A DNA stretch of 33,807 bases from Nitrospinota bacterium (GTDB taxonomy: Bacteria > Nitrospinota_A > UBA7883 > JACRLM01). This document shows, piece after piece, positions 7,109 through 16,942 of the stretch. Under the pieces are notes generated by a model. It was given only the letters and a program-made list of their open reading frames with translations, was not told where the DNA came from and made no database searches. The stretch covers positions 1 to 33,807 of the forward strand of contig JADGAO010000004.1 of assembly GCA_015231995.1 (NCBI GenBank), read 5' to 3'. The position numbers and the translations under genes are program-made. Within the stretch, counting starts at the first letter, position 1; each line of letters starts with the position of its first letter.

Positions 7109-10100
7109 TCATACCCCACATAGCTTGTCCTCAAATGCAATTTGCCCACGCAGTGGCCAGTGAATCGCAATGCCAGCTACATGTCCAACAGATTTTATCC
7201 CAACAAGTATGTCCGCGTATGAGCGCAATTGCGGCAGGTGCGATATGTATGCTTCTTTTGGCGAAATAACAGTTGCGATTTTATGATCTATTAGCCACGC
7301 TCCCTTGCCAGTCATGACCAACATGTCAATGACACCGGAAACAACGCTTCTCTGCTCATTTAAGCCGATAATCGGAGTTTCGTAGAGGATATCGGATGGA
7401 GCTAAGTGGTCATTGACCCACAGCATGAATTGACGCGCCTGTTCTTGCGCCTTCTCAATATGCTCTCGTGCGAGAGTTTTATTTAAAACCCGATCGACGG
7501 CATCAAGCGCATCAGGTCGTTGGCACAATATTTCAAAAGCCTTGTGCATAGCTGTCCCGAAATCCATCGCGGACAAATCGGCGTGGACACTCATAGCCCC
7601 AGCATAAGAGATTACTTTAGGGCGACAAGAAAGGCTCTTTCCAGAAGTAAGGTCTGAAGGCCTTGCAAATTCCGGGGTTAATTTATTTGGACTGGCTCCT
7701 CGCCTAATCGCTGATCTTCCGATTCTCCCCTGAAATACATCATTGGGCGCTTTTCCAGTTGAAATACCATCTTGCGTTGCCATTAGATGGCGTTTGCAGG
7801 GAAACACCTGTTTTCCTAACTGGATTCCCTTTTCAACAAGTCCAATTCCCGTGGCGTCGTATAGAACATCCCAAAACATGGTTCCGGAAGTTGACCGCTC
7901 CGCTTGGAACTGTATTATAAGCCGCTCCCTTGCGCGGGTCAGGGCCACATACCACAGACGGCGCATCTCCTCATGTGTTCCTGGCCATAAGGCATCTTTG
8001 AATGATTCCTTTTTTTCAGGAATAACGGAAGATGGCCAGACGGATATATGAGCCTTATCGATAATGGCGTCAAGATCGCTGAATCCAGAATATGTGATGT
8101 CAAAGTGCGGGAAGCGTTGCTCCTGCTTTACGTTTGTTCCACAGACGAAGACGACTGGCCATTCCCGGCCTTTGGCGCTATGCCATGTGCTAAGTTCCAC
8201 GGCGTTTTCATCCAGATAACGGGCGTCAGGCTGGGTTCCATCCGCTTCCGCTCGCGCTTGTAGCCATGCGAGGAATGTTTTTAAGGATGTCCCATAAAAA
8301 CCGCCACTGCCAAGCGCGTCCCTGTTAGCTTCCGTAAACTGACGCGCCTCGTTTAAAAAACGGATGATGTTCGCCCGCACCTGATCTCCATCTTCCCATT
8401 CGGAGACAATATCGAATAAACCAAGAGCATCCACGGTTTGTCTGGCAATTGTGTCAACAGGGCTAACATCTACAGATGGCCTCAAATCATCAAGCGCATT
8501 GAGTATTCGATCATCAATTTGGCCCTTTTTAAGCAATCCCTTCAATGCGCTCTCAAGAGAGTGCTCCCCCAGCTCCGTGACGGCAAGATAAAGAGCCGCA
8601 TGACTTTCAGACGGATCAGAAAGGTGCGCCATAGCGTGATACAACACCTGTATCATTGGCTCATCAAACCATCCCATCGCTTCCACTTTCACGCGCAATC
8701 CCATATCTCGTAGAGCCGTGGCGTATTCAGCCATTAAGTTGCGACGCGGGCAGAGTATGGCTATGTCGCTTCCACGGATGCGCCGAGCTTCGCCCGTGCG
8801 CCTATCGGTCACGAAGTTGTCATCATCAGTCAAGTATCCGTGAATCATGGTGGCAGTGGTCGTAATCCAATCACGCTTAGCCACCTTGCCATATGGGATT
8901 ATCACTTCAAGGGCTGTGGAGCTAGTTTTGAAAGTGGCCTTCGGTCGCAACGGTTGGTACTCGTCCTCAAAGAGACGCTTCCCTACAGTATTCACGAAAT
9001 CCATCAAGTCTTTACTGGAGCGATAATTATCAGTCAGTGGACTCACCATCTTGCGGTGTTTATCCTCAAGAGCCTTAAAGAGGCGCGCATCAGCGTTTTG
9101 GAATCCCATGATTGCTTGTTTAAGATCGCCCACCGCCAAGATTGGGGTTCCCATTCGGTGGAACGTCCATAGCAACGCGAATTGTAGCGGGTTGGTGTCC
9201 TGAAACTCGTCAATGACAAGGCAATCAAACATTCCCTTGAGACGTTCATGAGCTGAAGTGACATTGCAAACCAAATGAAGCGCAAGGGCCACCATATCGG
9301 TAAAATCTATGAGACCGTGCCCCTTCTTTGTGGCTTCATAGCTCGTTATTATGTCAGCGCAACCTTCAAGCATATTTCCCAAAAACTTGAGATGGTCGGT
9401 CAAAGGCCCCTCATGCTCAATGATCCTATCCGCCGCGCTGATCACACTGGATACGGCATCATCGTAGCCTTCCGGCAATGGGCATCCTCGCTTTGATTGG
9501 CGTAATTTGCGTAAATCCTGCCACAATGACCAATCGCCCTTTAGCGGCTCTCCACCAGCGGCGCGATGCAAAGTATCAAAATCACTTCGTAAATCACTTT
9601 CTGCCGCTTTGTTTGTTCCATGGGTCTGCGCAAGTGACACGGGAAATTGTTTCAGTAAAGCCTTAACCGCCGCCGTAAGTTCTTTTCGCAATATTTCGCC
9701 GTCAGCAACAGGCCCGTAGACCTTGCGTATCTCGCGTTCCGCTTCTCGGATGAGTGATTGGCGGCGCTTGTTAGAAATTGAGCCGAGTGACCGTAAGAGC
9801 GAAACAAGATGCAGACCCTCGGCGCGAAATGAAGATTCAGAGCTACTACCATCACCATACTTGTAGGTAAAACCATAATGGGGCAGATTTTGGATAATAG
9901 GTTCAAGCTGTGAGGCGCGTGAAAGAGCTTGCCGGATAAAAATTTCCTCTTCATCCTCATTAAGAAGGCGCAATGAAGGTGATATCCCTGCGTCAAAAGC
10001 GAATTCCGTTATCAGCCGCAACCCAAAAGAATGGATCGTTGAAATCTGGGCGGCATCCAAACGAAGCGCGGCGTCCAAGTTCAGCCTTCCGATCAACTCC

Positions 10101-10273
10101 TCACGAATGCGCTCCTGAAGTTCGGAAGCCGCCGCCTCGGTGAATGTCACGGCGGCGACTTTTTCCGGGCTAACTATTCCCCGTTCAATCCATCCCGCTA
10201 TTTCTTTTTGGATGCGATGGGTTTTCCCCGATCCTGCTCCGGCGGAAAGGATAGTTATAGGAGGAAGTGACAT
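7109..10273 (-). CDS. AddA/RecB-like UvrD-family helicase with C-terminal PD-(D/E)XK nuclease
   Basis: This 1054-residue protein should unwind and degrade DNA ends with ATP. SF1 helicase motifs: AGAGSGKT (11-18), AVTFTEAAASEL (41-52), IDEFQDT (354-360), GDLKQAI (382-388), NYRSS (416-420), TWHSAKGREWP (696-706) and YVALTRARERL (775-785). The C-terminal RecB-family nuclease has His910 in GTAMHKAFE, Asp983 in GVIDML, Asp996/Lys998 in LIDHK and Gln1015. Both activities therefore look intact. The start has a GGAGGAG ribosome site inside the end of the addB-like gene, 3 bases upstream. It is somewhat shorter than typical AddA. It sits with nuclease and helicase genes inside an island, so I favour an anti-phage or element-borne role over housekeeping repair. 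It could instead be a transferred AddA. Confidence 0.88.
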   Translation of the reverse strand: MSLPPITILSAGAGSGKTHRIQKEIAGWIERGIVSPEKVAAVTFTEAAASELQERIREELIGRLNLDAALRLDAAQISTIHSFGLRLITEFAFDAGISPSLRLLNEDEEEIFIRQALSRASQLEPIIQNLPHYGFTYKYGDGSSSESSFRAEGLHLVSLLRSLGSISNKRRQSLIREAEREIRKVYGPVADGEILRKELTAAVKALLKQFPVSLAQTHGTNKAAESDLRSDFDTLHRAAGGEPLKGDWSLWQDLRKLRQSKRGCPLPEGYDDAVSSVISAADRIIEHEGPLTDHLKFLGNMLEGCADIITSYEATKKGHGLIDFTDMVALALHLVCNVTSAHERLKGMFDCLVIDEFQDTNPLQFALLWTFHRMGTPILAVGDLKQAIMGFQNADARLFKALEDKHRKMVSPLTDNYRSSKDLMDFVNTVGKRLFEDEYQPLRPKATFKTSSTALEVIIPYGKVAKRDWITTTATMIHGYLTDDDNFVTDRRTGEARRIRGSDIAILCPRRNLMAEYATALRDMGLRVKVEAMGWFDEPMIQVLYHAMAHLSDPSESHAALYLAVTELGEHSLESALKGLLKKGQIDDRILNALDDLRPSVDVSPVDTIARQTVDALGLFDIVSEWEDGDQVRANIIRFLNEARQFTEANRDALGSGGFYGTSLKTFLAWLQARAEADGTQPDARYLDENAVELSTWHSAKGREWPVVFVCGTNVKQEQRFPHFDITYSGFSDLDAIIDKAHISVWPSSVIPEKKESFKDALWPGTHEEMRRLWYVALTRARERLIIQFQAERSTSGTMFWDVLYDATGIGLVEKGIQLGKQVFPCKRHLMATQDGISTGKAPNDVFQGRIGRSAIRRGASPNKLTPEFARPSDLTSGKSLSCRPKVISYAGAMSVHADLSAMDFGTAMHKAFEILCQRPDALDAVDRVLNKTLAREHIEKAQEQARQFMLWVNDHLAPSDILYETPIIGLNEQRSVVSGVIDMLVMTGKGAWLIDHKIATVISPKEAYISHLPQLRSYADILVGIKSVGHVAGIAIHWPLRGQIAFEDKLCGV

Positions 10274-10276
10274 TTT

Positions 10277-12955
10277 TTACTCCTCCACGTAAATGCTGAA
10301 TCGCGCAATAAGGGGACTTGCATCAAGGGCGTACGGCTGGATACCGGTTTCTTTGGGAATCCGTTTTCGATCTGCGGACGTGTTCAAGTTGATGCGGCCC
10401 TTTCTTAGATCCTCCATAATGTCTTTAAGGCGGGCTACGGCATTTTTGGAAACATCTACCGCAAGCTCCTCCACACCGGGTAGATTGGATGGTAACCAGC
10501 CTTGTGTATCCGTAAGGGCGATTTGGTCGTTCATGGTGAAATACATGACGCCTACCCGCCCTTTCCCCCGAGTTCCGGTAAGCATCAGACGGTAGGCGTG
10601 GGCCTGAATGTCGTAGCCCTTAACCATCCGTTCACGCCTGGCTCCAGAGCTTGATTTTTTATAATCCACCACAAAGCGTCCACCACCGGGAAGCGCAACA
10701 ACGCAATCGACCCGTCCATGTATAGGCGAATCTAGGAATGCGCCCTCCTGGCTTTGCTCGCTTGCTTCAATTACTCCGCCGATATTCTTCAACAGTTTTC
10801 CCCAAGCCTTGGCCGCTTCCCCAATCTCTCTTTCAAGGGAAGCCAGCTCCAACCGCCACTCCGGTGTCAGCAATAAGGGTGCACGTGACCTGGCCATATT
10901 CGCAACTAGTGAAGGGATACGCTTGATGATGGTTTTTTCATTTGGCAACGACGAACCGACCGGGAAAAGTTGCTCAAAGACATCGTGAGCCAGCGATCCC
11001 TTGGTAATAACGTCCAGTCCGTCAACCGTCCAGAGCCGTGGCGTCGCGCAAAGTTGCCCCAGTAACCATGCCAGTGGAGATACCAGGAGCGTATCCAGTG
11101 CGCTGGGTGAAAGCGAGACGATGGAGCCATCTTTTTTGCTGAGCAGGTTTGCGCCTAGTGAAAGGTTTTTTATTTCTATATCTCGCGGAGCTTGCTTTGG
11201 ACGCTTGTTATTGACGGGAACCATCTGCGCTTTCGCCCGGTCTTCGGGGTGGTGCAATTCAAGCGTGAGGTCATCCGCCTTTTTGATATTCTCGAATGTA
11301 CGCGCGATATACGCCAACGTCTGCGATGGGTGTATTTCAGAGCCATCAGAACCGCGCTTTGAAAAAAGGAATGTGAGAGATTCCGAGGCCGCCGCTATTT
11401 GGCGACGGAATAAATTCCTGGAGTTTTCCAAGCGCCTTGAAGGCCGTTCAATATCGATTCTTAAAGCGTTTTCAATGAGGGCCATTTCATCGTCGGAAAA
11501 CACTGGTGAAATCGGGTGAGTGGAAGGATACCTGTCTTTGTTGAATCCAAGTATCAGTAATCTCTTTACCAACCGCCAAGGCTCTTCACCTTCGTAAAAT
11601 ATGGCGACACCCTCCTGGCTGTACTCAGGATCGACAGAAACCTCCACGGAGACAGGAGCTGTCAGCTCCATAACCTCCTCCCAGGGAATATCACGTCCGT
11701 TCCATGTGGAAAGAAATTCAGCAATCACATTTGCGGTTTGATGAAATACCTCGCGTTCTTCAAGGAGACTTTCGTTGTCGCTAATCATCGAGCGGAGGGC
11801 TTGTAGGGCGGATAGCAATTCTTTCGCGGATTCGATTGGAGCTGAAACAAGGCGAACCACATGCGAAAGTAAAGTGTTTCCACGGGCTTTACGTAGAAAG
11901 TATGGCCGGTTATCAATGGCAAGCTGAGCTAGGTCATGCCTTTCAGCGTCATCTAGCGGCAACAGCGGCGAGATCAGGAACGACCCTAACGCCATAGCAG
12001 GGTGGGGAGGCTTGAGCGTCAACAGAAAATGTAAAAGCGTCTCCCTTCCGATGTCGCGCCTTCCACGCTCTGGCATTAGCCCTGCTAGAGGTATTCCCGC
12101 CAAGGCAAAAACCTCACGTAAAGCGCGGCTGTAATCTATGTCATCAGGTACAAGCAGAGCGAAATCTGATGGTCGTAATTTAGCATGCTTCTTAAGCGTC
12201 GTTTGGACAATGCCAGCGGCCAGTTCCGCCTCCTCCTGGTAATCACGAACCGCTAGAATTTGAACGGAATCATCCTTGGGGCGTTTTTCGCCATCTGGAT
12301 CGAAAATGGTTCGTTGAAGATGGCCCAACGCGAGGTTAGAAGACGCGATTGGAGCTATACATAGAGTTTGCTCCGCCAAATCACGCAAAGCGGTATCAAC
12401 AGATTGCTTTTTACCCCTCCTGAGCTTTTTAATTAACGCTATATCCCAAGGTGAAAGGCTCCCATGCTTTGGGTCATATATGACATCTATTTCCCGAAGG
12501 GAGGTGGAATCCGGGGCATTGAGTATCATATTTATAGCATAAAGATGGCTCGGGAAAGGGCATTCAGCATTCCGCCATAGTTTGTAAAGATCAGCCCATC
12601 GCCGATTCACCCGATCTGGTAAAGGCACGGGTGGTTTTGGAGTAAAAGTGTTATCTGGCCCAAGACCTTCGAGGATAACGGAAAGGGTACGAGCCACATG
12701 CTTGAGGGCTTCTTGCGGAGCTACTTCTGCGCTTTTCAGCCAAAAGGCTTTGGGTACGGAATAGAACGCCTCCTGGAGCTTTTCCATCCAAAGATCATCA
12801 GGAGGCGAAAACAGAAAGGAATCAAGAGCCATATGTATTAGCTCGTGTGTGACTCCCACCCTTACGCCAAGCCATCCACCATTTTGGGCCAATGACATTC
12901 GCACCCTGAGGGCGGAAGTCTTGCCATGAACTAATAAAAACGTAAGCTTATTCAT
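10277..12955 (-). CDS. AddB-like protein with RecB-family nuclease domain
   Basis: This 892-residue partner of the downstream AddA-like protein has a degenerate N-terminal nucleotide site (LLVHGKTSAL, around 7-16, lacking the usual glycines) and a helicase-like middle. The C-terminal nuclease has His657 in GSLAHDVFEQL, Asp750 in GRVD, Asp764/Lys766 in VVDYKK and Gln784 in QAHAYRLML. Classical AddB carries three cysteines after the nuclease core for an iron-sulfur cluster. Here there is no cysteine after residue 751, so that cluster is missing. The end is 3 bases from the AddA-like start, implying coupling. The ATG lies only about 6 bases from the IS3 remnant, and no good ribosome site is visible there, so the insertion may have removed the native signal. 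Confidence 0.8.
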   Translation of the reverse strand: MNKLTFLLVHGKTSALRVRMSLAQNGGWLGVRVGVTHELIHMALDSFLFSPPDDLWMEKLQEAFYSVPKAFWLKSAEVAPQEALKHVARTLSVILEGLGPDNTFTPKPPVPLPDRVNRRWADLYKLWRNAECPFPSHLYAINMILNAPDSTSLREIDVIYDPKHGSLSPWDIALIKKLRRGKKQSVDTALRDLAEQTLCIAPIASSNLALGHLQRTIFDPDGEKRPKDDSVQILAVRDYQEEAELAAGIVQTTLKKHAKLRPSDFALLVPDDIDYSRALREVFALAGIPLAGLMPERGRRDIGRETLLHFLLTLKPPHPAMALGSFLISPLLPLDDAERHDLAQLAIDNRPYFLRKARGNTLLSHVVRLVSAPIESAKELLSALQALRSMISDNESLLEEREVFHQTANVIAEFLSTWNGRDIPWEEVMELTAPVSVEVSVDPEYSQEGVAIFYEGEEPWRLVKRLLILGFNKDRYPSTHPISPVFSDDEMALIENALRIDIERPSRRLENSRNLFRRQIAAASESLTFLFSKRGSDGSEIHPSQTLAYIARTFENIKKADDLTLELHHPEDRAKAQMVPVNNKRPKQAPRDIEIKNLSLGANLLSKKDGSIVSLSPSALDTLLVSPLAWLLGQLCATPRLWTVDGLDVITKGSLAHDVFEQLFPVGSSLPNEKTIIKRIPSLVANMARSRAPLLLTPEWRLELASLEREIGEAAKAWGKLLKNIGGVIEASEQSQEGAFLDSPIHGRVDCVVALPGGGRFVVDYKKSSSGARRERMVKGYDIQAHAYRLMLTGTRGKGRVGVMYFTMNDQIALTDTQGWLPSNLPGVEELAVDVSKNAVARLKDIMEDLRKGRINLNTSADRKRIPKETGIQPYALDASPLIARFSIYVEE

Positions 12956-12961
12956 GTGCTT

Positions 12962-13513
12962 TGAGCTTCCCCCGGAAAATAGTCTTCCAAGGGTGACGTA
13001 TTATGAACGTTACATTGGAGATAGAGACTATGAAGATTCCGAGGCAGGCATACACCGCAGAGTTCAAGGAATTGGCTGTCAAGCGGGTGAACGCTGGACA
13101 GTCAGTCGCGTCGTTGGCCAAGGAGCTTGGCCTTATTGAGCAGACACTTCGCAATTGGGTGACGGCGGCCAAGGCCGGCAAGCTCAATGGCGAAGCCGTG
13201 GGCAGGCCAGTTACGACTGAGCAGATGGAGCTCTCCCGGCTACGTTCTGAGAACATGCGGCTTAAGCGGGAGTGTGAAATCATAAAAAAAGCGACGGCGT
13301 ACTTCGCGAAGGATGCGCGATGAAGCACGCCTGGATTGAGGCGCAAGATCGAGACTTGGAACTGACTGGTATGTGCGCGGCTTTGGATGTGAGCGTGAGT
13401 GGTTATCGAGCCTGGCGACGTGGTGGCAAGGCAGACAGTAAGCGGCTGACAGACTCTCAGATGTTGGCGCTGATCCGATCTATTCACGTCAAATACAAGG
13501 GGGCCTATGGCAC
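12962..13513 (+). mobile_element. IS3-family insertion sequence remnant
   Basis: The remnant carries a complete orfA and the first fifth of orfB on the plus strand, opposite to the flanking operon. TGAGCTTCCCCC at 12962-12973 looks like the left terminal inverted repeat. The right end is missing: orfB coding stops near 13513 and runs into DNA just past the helicase stop. The catalytic DDE domain is gone, so it cannot move on its own. It separates the SNF2-helicase and addB-like genes. Confidence 0.75.
13030..13323 (+). CDS. IS3-family transposase OrfA
   Basis: A 97-residue DNA-binding subunit of an IS3-type transposase. It begins MKIPRQAYTAEFKELAVKRV and carries a helix-turn-helix (SLAKELGLIEQTLRNWV). 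A leucine-zipper-like tail (MELSRLRSENMRLKRECEII) follows, typical of the family. An in-frame ATG nine codons earlier exists, but the start at 13030 has GGAGA just upstream and matches the usual N-terminus. An A7G run at 13284-13291 is a likely -1 slippery site for making the OrfAB fusion. With orfB truncated the protein has no transposition role left, though it could still bind IS ends. Confidence 0.85.
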   Translation: MKIPRQAYTAEFKELAVKRVNAGQSVASLAKELGLIEQTLRNWVTAAKAGKLNGEAVGRPVTTEQMELSRLRSENMRLKRECEIIKKATAYFAKDAR

Positions 13514-13526
13514 TTATTATGATTAA
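13320..13526 (+). pseudogene. IS3-family transposase OrfB, truncated after about 64 codons
   Basis: The frame starts at an ATG overlapping the orfA stop. It encodes the N-terminal segment usual in OrfB (MCAALDVSVSGYRAWRRGG, then IRSIHVKYKGAYG). Full-length OrfB is about 270-300 residues. Here the homologous part ends at GAYG and four unrelated residues follow before TAA. The rve/DDE catalytic domain is absent. The last bases overlap the stop of the opposite-strand helicase gene. Confidence 0.8.
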
Positions 13527-16500
13527 TTGGTTTGTGGCCATACATTCAATTTCACACGCAAATCGTTAACAATTTCACTTGGAAGGGAGCGAATTCCAGA
13601 AATATCTTTTTCCCCTTCACTTGCGTCTTCCTCTTCGTTTTCGGGTACTATCGTAGCCAAGTCGCCGCCAGTTAAAACCTCAAATATCTGAGCGCGCAAT
13701 AAAAGTTGTTCAAACATTCGCTCATCATAGGTTCCCGCCAAGTATGGCAAACCTATCTCAAGCCTGGGTTTCCCTCCTTTGACGTGCGCTCGTTCACGGG
13801 AAGTTTTGCTTCCAATACGATCTATACGTCCAGTGCGTTGCTCAATTGTTGCAGGGTTCCACGCAAGGTCAAAATGCACAACATGGCGGCAGTATCTGTG
13901 AAGATCGATTCCCTCTTGTCCAACTGAAGTGCAAACTAGAATTTCGGGAAACAATGGAGAATTAAATCCGGTAAATTTGCGTTGCCTTTCTTTAGTTGAG
14001 CCTTTAACTAAATCCACCAAAGGACTTCGCAACTTGGTGACATCAAGCATTTCCGCACGGGAGCTTGAAGGATCGTCAAACGTTCCGGCGGCGCCTTTTA
14101 AGTCCTCTAAAAATACTGTAAAACGATCGGCTAGGCTCTCCGTCTGATTTTCAAGTGGCTGATAAAATCTCTCTACTAAAACATGTCCCCACCCTTCCTC
14201 CCTCTGGTGTGTTTTTTCAGGAATTAGACGCAATAGCACAGAATCCCATGAGATGGCACGGCGCAACCCATGAAACAATTCTCGACGAGCAATCCACTTG
14301 GCATCATCATGCTTGCCGGAACCAATATCTTCAATCATGCTGTGAATATAAGAATGTAATTGGATAATAACCTCCCTGATATGCTCAGAGGAATCGGTCT
14401 GTCCCGCAAGCATCGGAGTGTTGACGCCCAGGAAAAAGTTAGGGCTTTCGGCATATTGATCCAAAATAGGCGTTTCGCGCTTTTTGCGTGCCGCTTCCCG
14501 CCGTGTGACAAGACGAGTCGTCAAGTCTTTTACTTTGGAAGGATCAGGAGTTACATTCCTCCGTTCGTAACGACTTCGCCAACCTTTTTCATCATGTCCC
14601 TCTAACTGACCGTCTTCGCTTTGAGCTTTTCCCTGCGCCTTTCCCACTCCACCAGTTGCTTCGTCTCCATCAATGCCATAAACGGTTTCAACCCATTTAT
14701 GGTTGGCTATTCGAGTAAGAAGTTTGCTCCATCCGGAATCCTCTACACCTTTCCTTAATAACCGTTGTGCGATAACGTGCTCTGTTACACGCGTCAGAAA
14801 AACACGATCCGGTCGTTCATCCGCCATGTCCACGCCATAAATAATTCCGGCTTTTGCAATCTCTGCGATATCTACATCCGTTAAACTAAGCTCATCAGGC
14901 ATGATTGAGTTTGCCCCATAATTCTTTTCCCGACGCGCCCAAAAATATGACCACAACACACGGTCTAAAATCAGCCCAGACAGATCGCGTTCCTTGCTGG
15001 TAAGCCGACTTCGTATGGTTCGCATCCCATCTTTGCCGAGTTTTAATTTCTGCTTTCTGGCTTCAATACGTTTTTCGATACGCTCATTAATAATTTCATT
15101 CAGGCGATCTGCATTGTTTTCGCGAAAACAAAATATCAATGTCTTTTCGCCTTTCTCCCAAAGCTTTTCAACCATATCCACAACAGCTACAACCTTTGGG
15201 TGACTATGGTCTGTGTCGCTAACAAGCTTCTTTAGCAACTTAAATCGCATCTGCTGGCCGGTCGTAACTTCAAATGCTTTTTTAAGCCTATTTCCTTCTG
15301 CGCTTTTAAACAACGTGGAGTAGCAACCGGTCATGTCTCCTGCAAGCGAGGAGCGGCCTTTCTTTCCCTCCAACTGCTTCATCTCAGTGACGCATCGCAT
15401 AAGAAGATAGTGTGGTAGTTCTCCATCCCCACGCACGTCTATCCCCGCAGATCGGTGGAACGCTTCACAGCCTGGTTTGGGAACCGGCGGGCTGACAAAT
15501 TCCCTTCCGACAAGGTACTGGCGATGACCCTGCTTCCTCCTGTGACGGATAACCATCTTTCCCAATTCATCGGAATAATCCGCATTGAAGGCGTACAGAC
15601 GCAACGCTTCACGATAAAATTTGCGGCGGCTAGGATCAATGTCGCTAACAGCGTCATTTGCATATCTGTCGATTTCTTCTTGTCTTAGTGCTCCATGTTG
15701 GGAAGCGAGCTCCAGTAAATGCTCCCGGTTACCCGCAAGTTTTTTCCAGTCATTAATTATGTCATCCTGAGACAACTCTGCAGGAAGACTCCGCCATGCT
15801 TCTTGGAAAAGCCTGCTGGCGTCCTGAGACGCCTTTACTACTGTTGCAATGGTGCGTTCACGATAATCTTTAAGAAACATCCTTCGTTTTTGGGAACCAT
15901 CCTTTTGCGGCCTAGGATTTATGTGCTCACCCGCTTCCAGGATTTTCAGCATCTCATCTGGTTTAAGCTGAAACGGAGTAGCGGTAAGCATCAACAATCG
16001 CCTAGTATGTGGGGCCACAATATCAATAAAATGCTTGTAAACTTTAGGATGATTTTTCCAGTTGTGAGCTTCATCTACGATCACCAAGGGGAAATCACGT
16101 TTAAGCAGAACTGGAATAAGCTTTCGATATAATTTATTCAACTCTGGAGCGACTAATTCCTTCAATATTTCGTCACGGCCACGAGCGTATGGATTAGTTA
16201 TGTCAAGACATTTTTGCCGGATATACTCAATATCATTAGCATAATCAGGCATGTACAATGCGTGATATATATCGTCTTGATCAATTGCCCAATCAGATTC
16301 ATCAGGAAGATTGGTGAGCTGAGTATGATCTTCTGTCCATCCCATCATGTTATCTTTGAGCAATTTTTTACGGCGGTCATTTGTAAAGCCATTAGACCAG
16401 TATCGGAATAGAGCCGCCAACATAAAGCATTGACGCTTAGCGTATCCACTTTGTCTACTGAAAACAGATTCCTTAGCCACTAAAATGCGCGGGGAGTTTA

Positions 16501-16942
16501 ACCGGCGTTGGGAAAAGCGAATCAGTGTATCCAGATCGGCAATTTCTTCTTCAGCAAGCCGGAACCACTTTTCGGCATCGTCACTTTTTTCAGGTGCAAT
16601 ACAACGATTTACAAACTCTCCAACTTCTTTACGCCATTTTTTGTAAAGTGAATCTCCTGGAACTAGAATCAAAACACTGCCACACGCTCCAGATAAATCC
16701 GCCTCTTTCCCATCACTGCGCATACCTTTTAGGATGGAAAATGCCGTAGCCAAAGCCACAAAAGTTTTCCCCATGCCTACTTCATCAGCGACAATCTGGA
16801 CTTCACGGCGCTGTTTGTCATCAGGATCGAAAAAGCGGGACAACAGTGTCTCCACTGTAACCGTTTGACGTTTGGCGTCATTGGGGTCGGTCATCCGCTC
16901 TTTATCCTTGCCCAGATCAATCTCAGGGGAAATCTTAATCAA
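13523..16942 (-). CDS. SNF2-like superfamily 2 helicase/translocase
   Basis: This 1139-residue ATPase probably translocates on DNA in a defence complex. Motifs: ADEVGMGKT (52-60), LILVPGDSLYKKW (91-103), DEAH (290-293), TATPFQL (320-326), TLIFCF (601-606), VCTSVGQEGIDLH (1003-1015) and QRTGRIDRIGS (1035-1045). About 390 residues separate motif IV from motif V, a large insertion rich in charged residues. The start is TTG, overlapping the PLD stop (TTGA), with an excellent AAGGGAGG site seven bases ahead, so the genes are coupled. It resembles RapA-type or DISARM DrmD-type helicases in layout. No drmA, drmB or drm methylase lies beside it, so I do not call it DISARM. Its 3' end abuts the IS3 remnant and the last residues could be altered. 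Confidence 0.85.
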   Translation of the reverse strand: MIKISPEIDLGKDKERMTDPNDAKRQTVTVETLLSRFFDPDDKQRREVQIVADEVGMGKTFVALATAFSILKGMRSDGKEADLSGACGSVLILVPGDSLYKKWRKEVGEFVNRCIAPEKSDDAEKWFRLAEEEIADLDTLIRFSQRRLNSPRILVAKESVFSRQSGYAKRQCFMLAALFRYWSNGFTNDRRKKLLKDNMMGWTEDHTQLTNLPDESDWAIDQDDIYHALYMPDYANDIEYIRQKCLDITNPYARGRDEILKELVAPELNKLYRKLIPVLLKRDFPLVIVDEAHNWKNHPKVYKHFIDIVAPHTRRLLMLTATPFQLKPDEMLKILEAGEHINPRPQKDGSQKRRMFLKDYRERTIATVVKASQDASRLFQEAWRSLPAELSQDDIINDWKKLAGNREHLLELASQHGALRQEEIDRYANDAVSDIDPSRRKFYREALRLYAFNADYSDELGKMVIRHRRKQGHRQYLVGREFVSPPVPKPGCEAFHRSAGIDVRGDGELPHYLLMRCVTEMKQLEGKKGRSSLAGDMTGCYSTLFKSAEGNRLKKAFEVTTGQQMRFKLLKKLVSDTDHSHPKVVAVVDMVEKLWEKGEKTLIFCFRENNADRLNEIINERIEKRIEARKQKLKLGKDGMRTIRSRLTSKERDLSGLILDRVLWSYFWARREKNYGANSIMPDELSLTDVDIAEIAKAGIIYGVDMADERPDRVFLTRVTEHVIAQRLLRKGVEDSGWSKLLTRIANHKWVETVYGIDGDEATGGVGKAQGKAQSEDGQLEGHDEKGWRSRYERRNVTPDPSKVKDLTTRLVTRREAARKKRETPILDQYAESPNFFLGVNTPMLAGQTDSSEHIREVIIQLHSYIHSMIEDIGSGKHDDAKWIARRELFHGLRRAISWDSVLLRLIPEKTHQREEGWGHVLVERFYQPLENQTESLADRFTVFLEDLKGAAGTFDDPSSSRAEMLDVTKLRSPLVDLVKGSTKERQRKFTGFNSPLFPEILVCTSVGQEGIDLHRYCRHVVHFDLAWNPATIEQRTGRIDRIGSKTSRERAHVKGGKPRLEIGLPYLAGTYDERMFEQLLLRAQIFEVLTGGDLATIVPENEEEDASEGEKDISGIRSLPSEIVNDLRVKLNVWPQTN

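Noticed and set aside
12948..13541. A 197-codon minus-strand frame across the IS3 remnant
   Set aside because: It is antisense to a clear IS3 orfA/orfB and its translation shows no family features.
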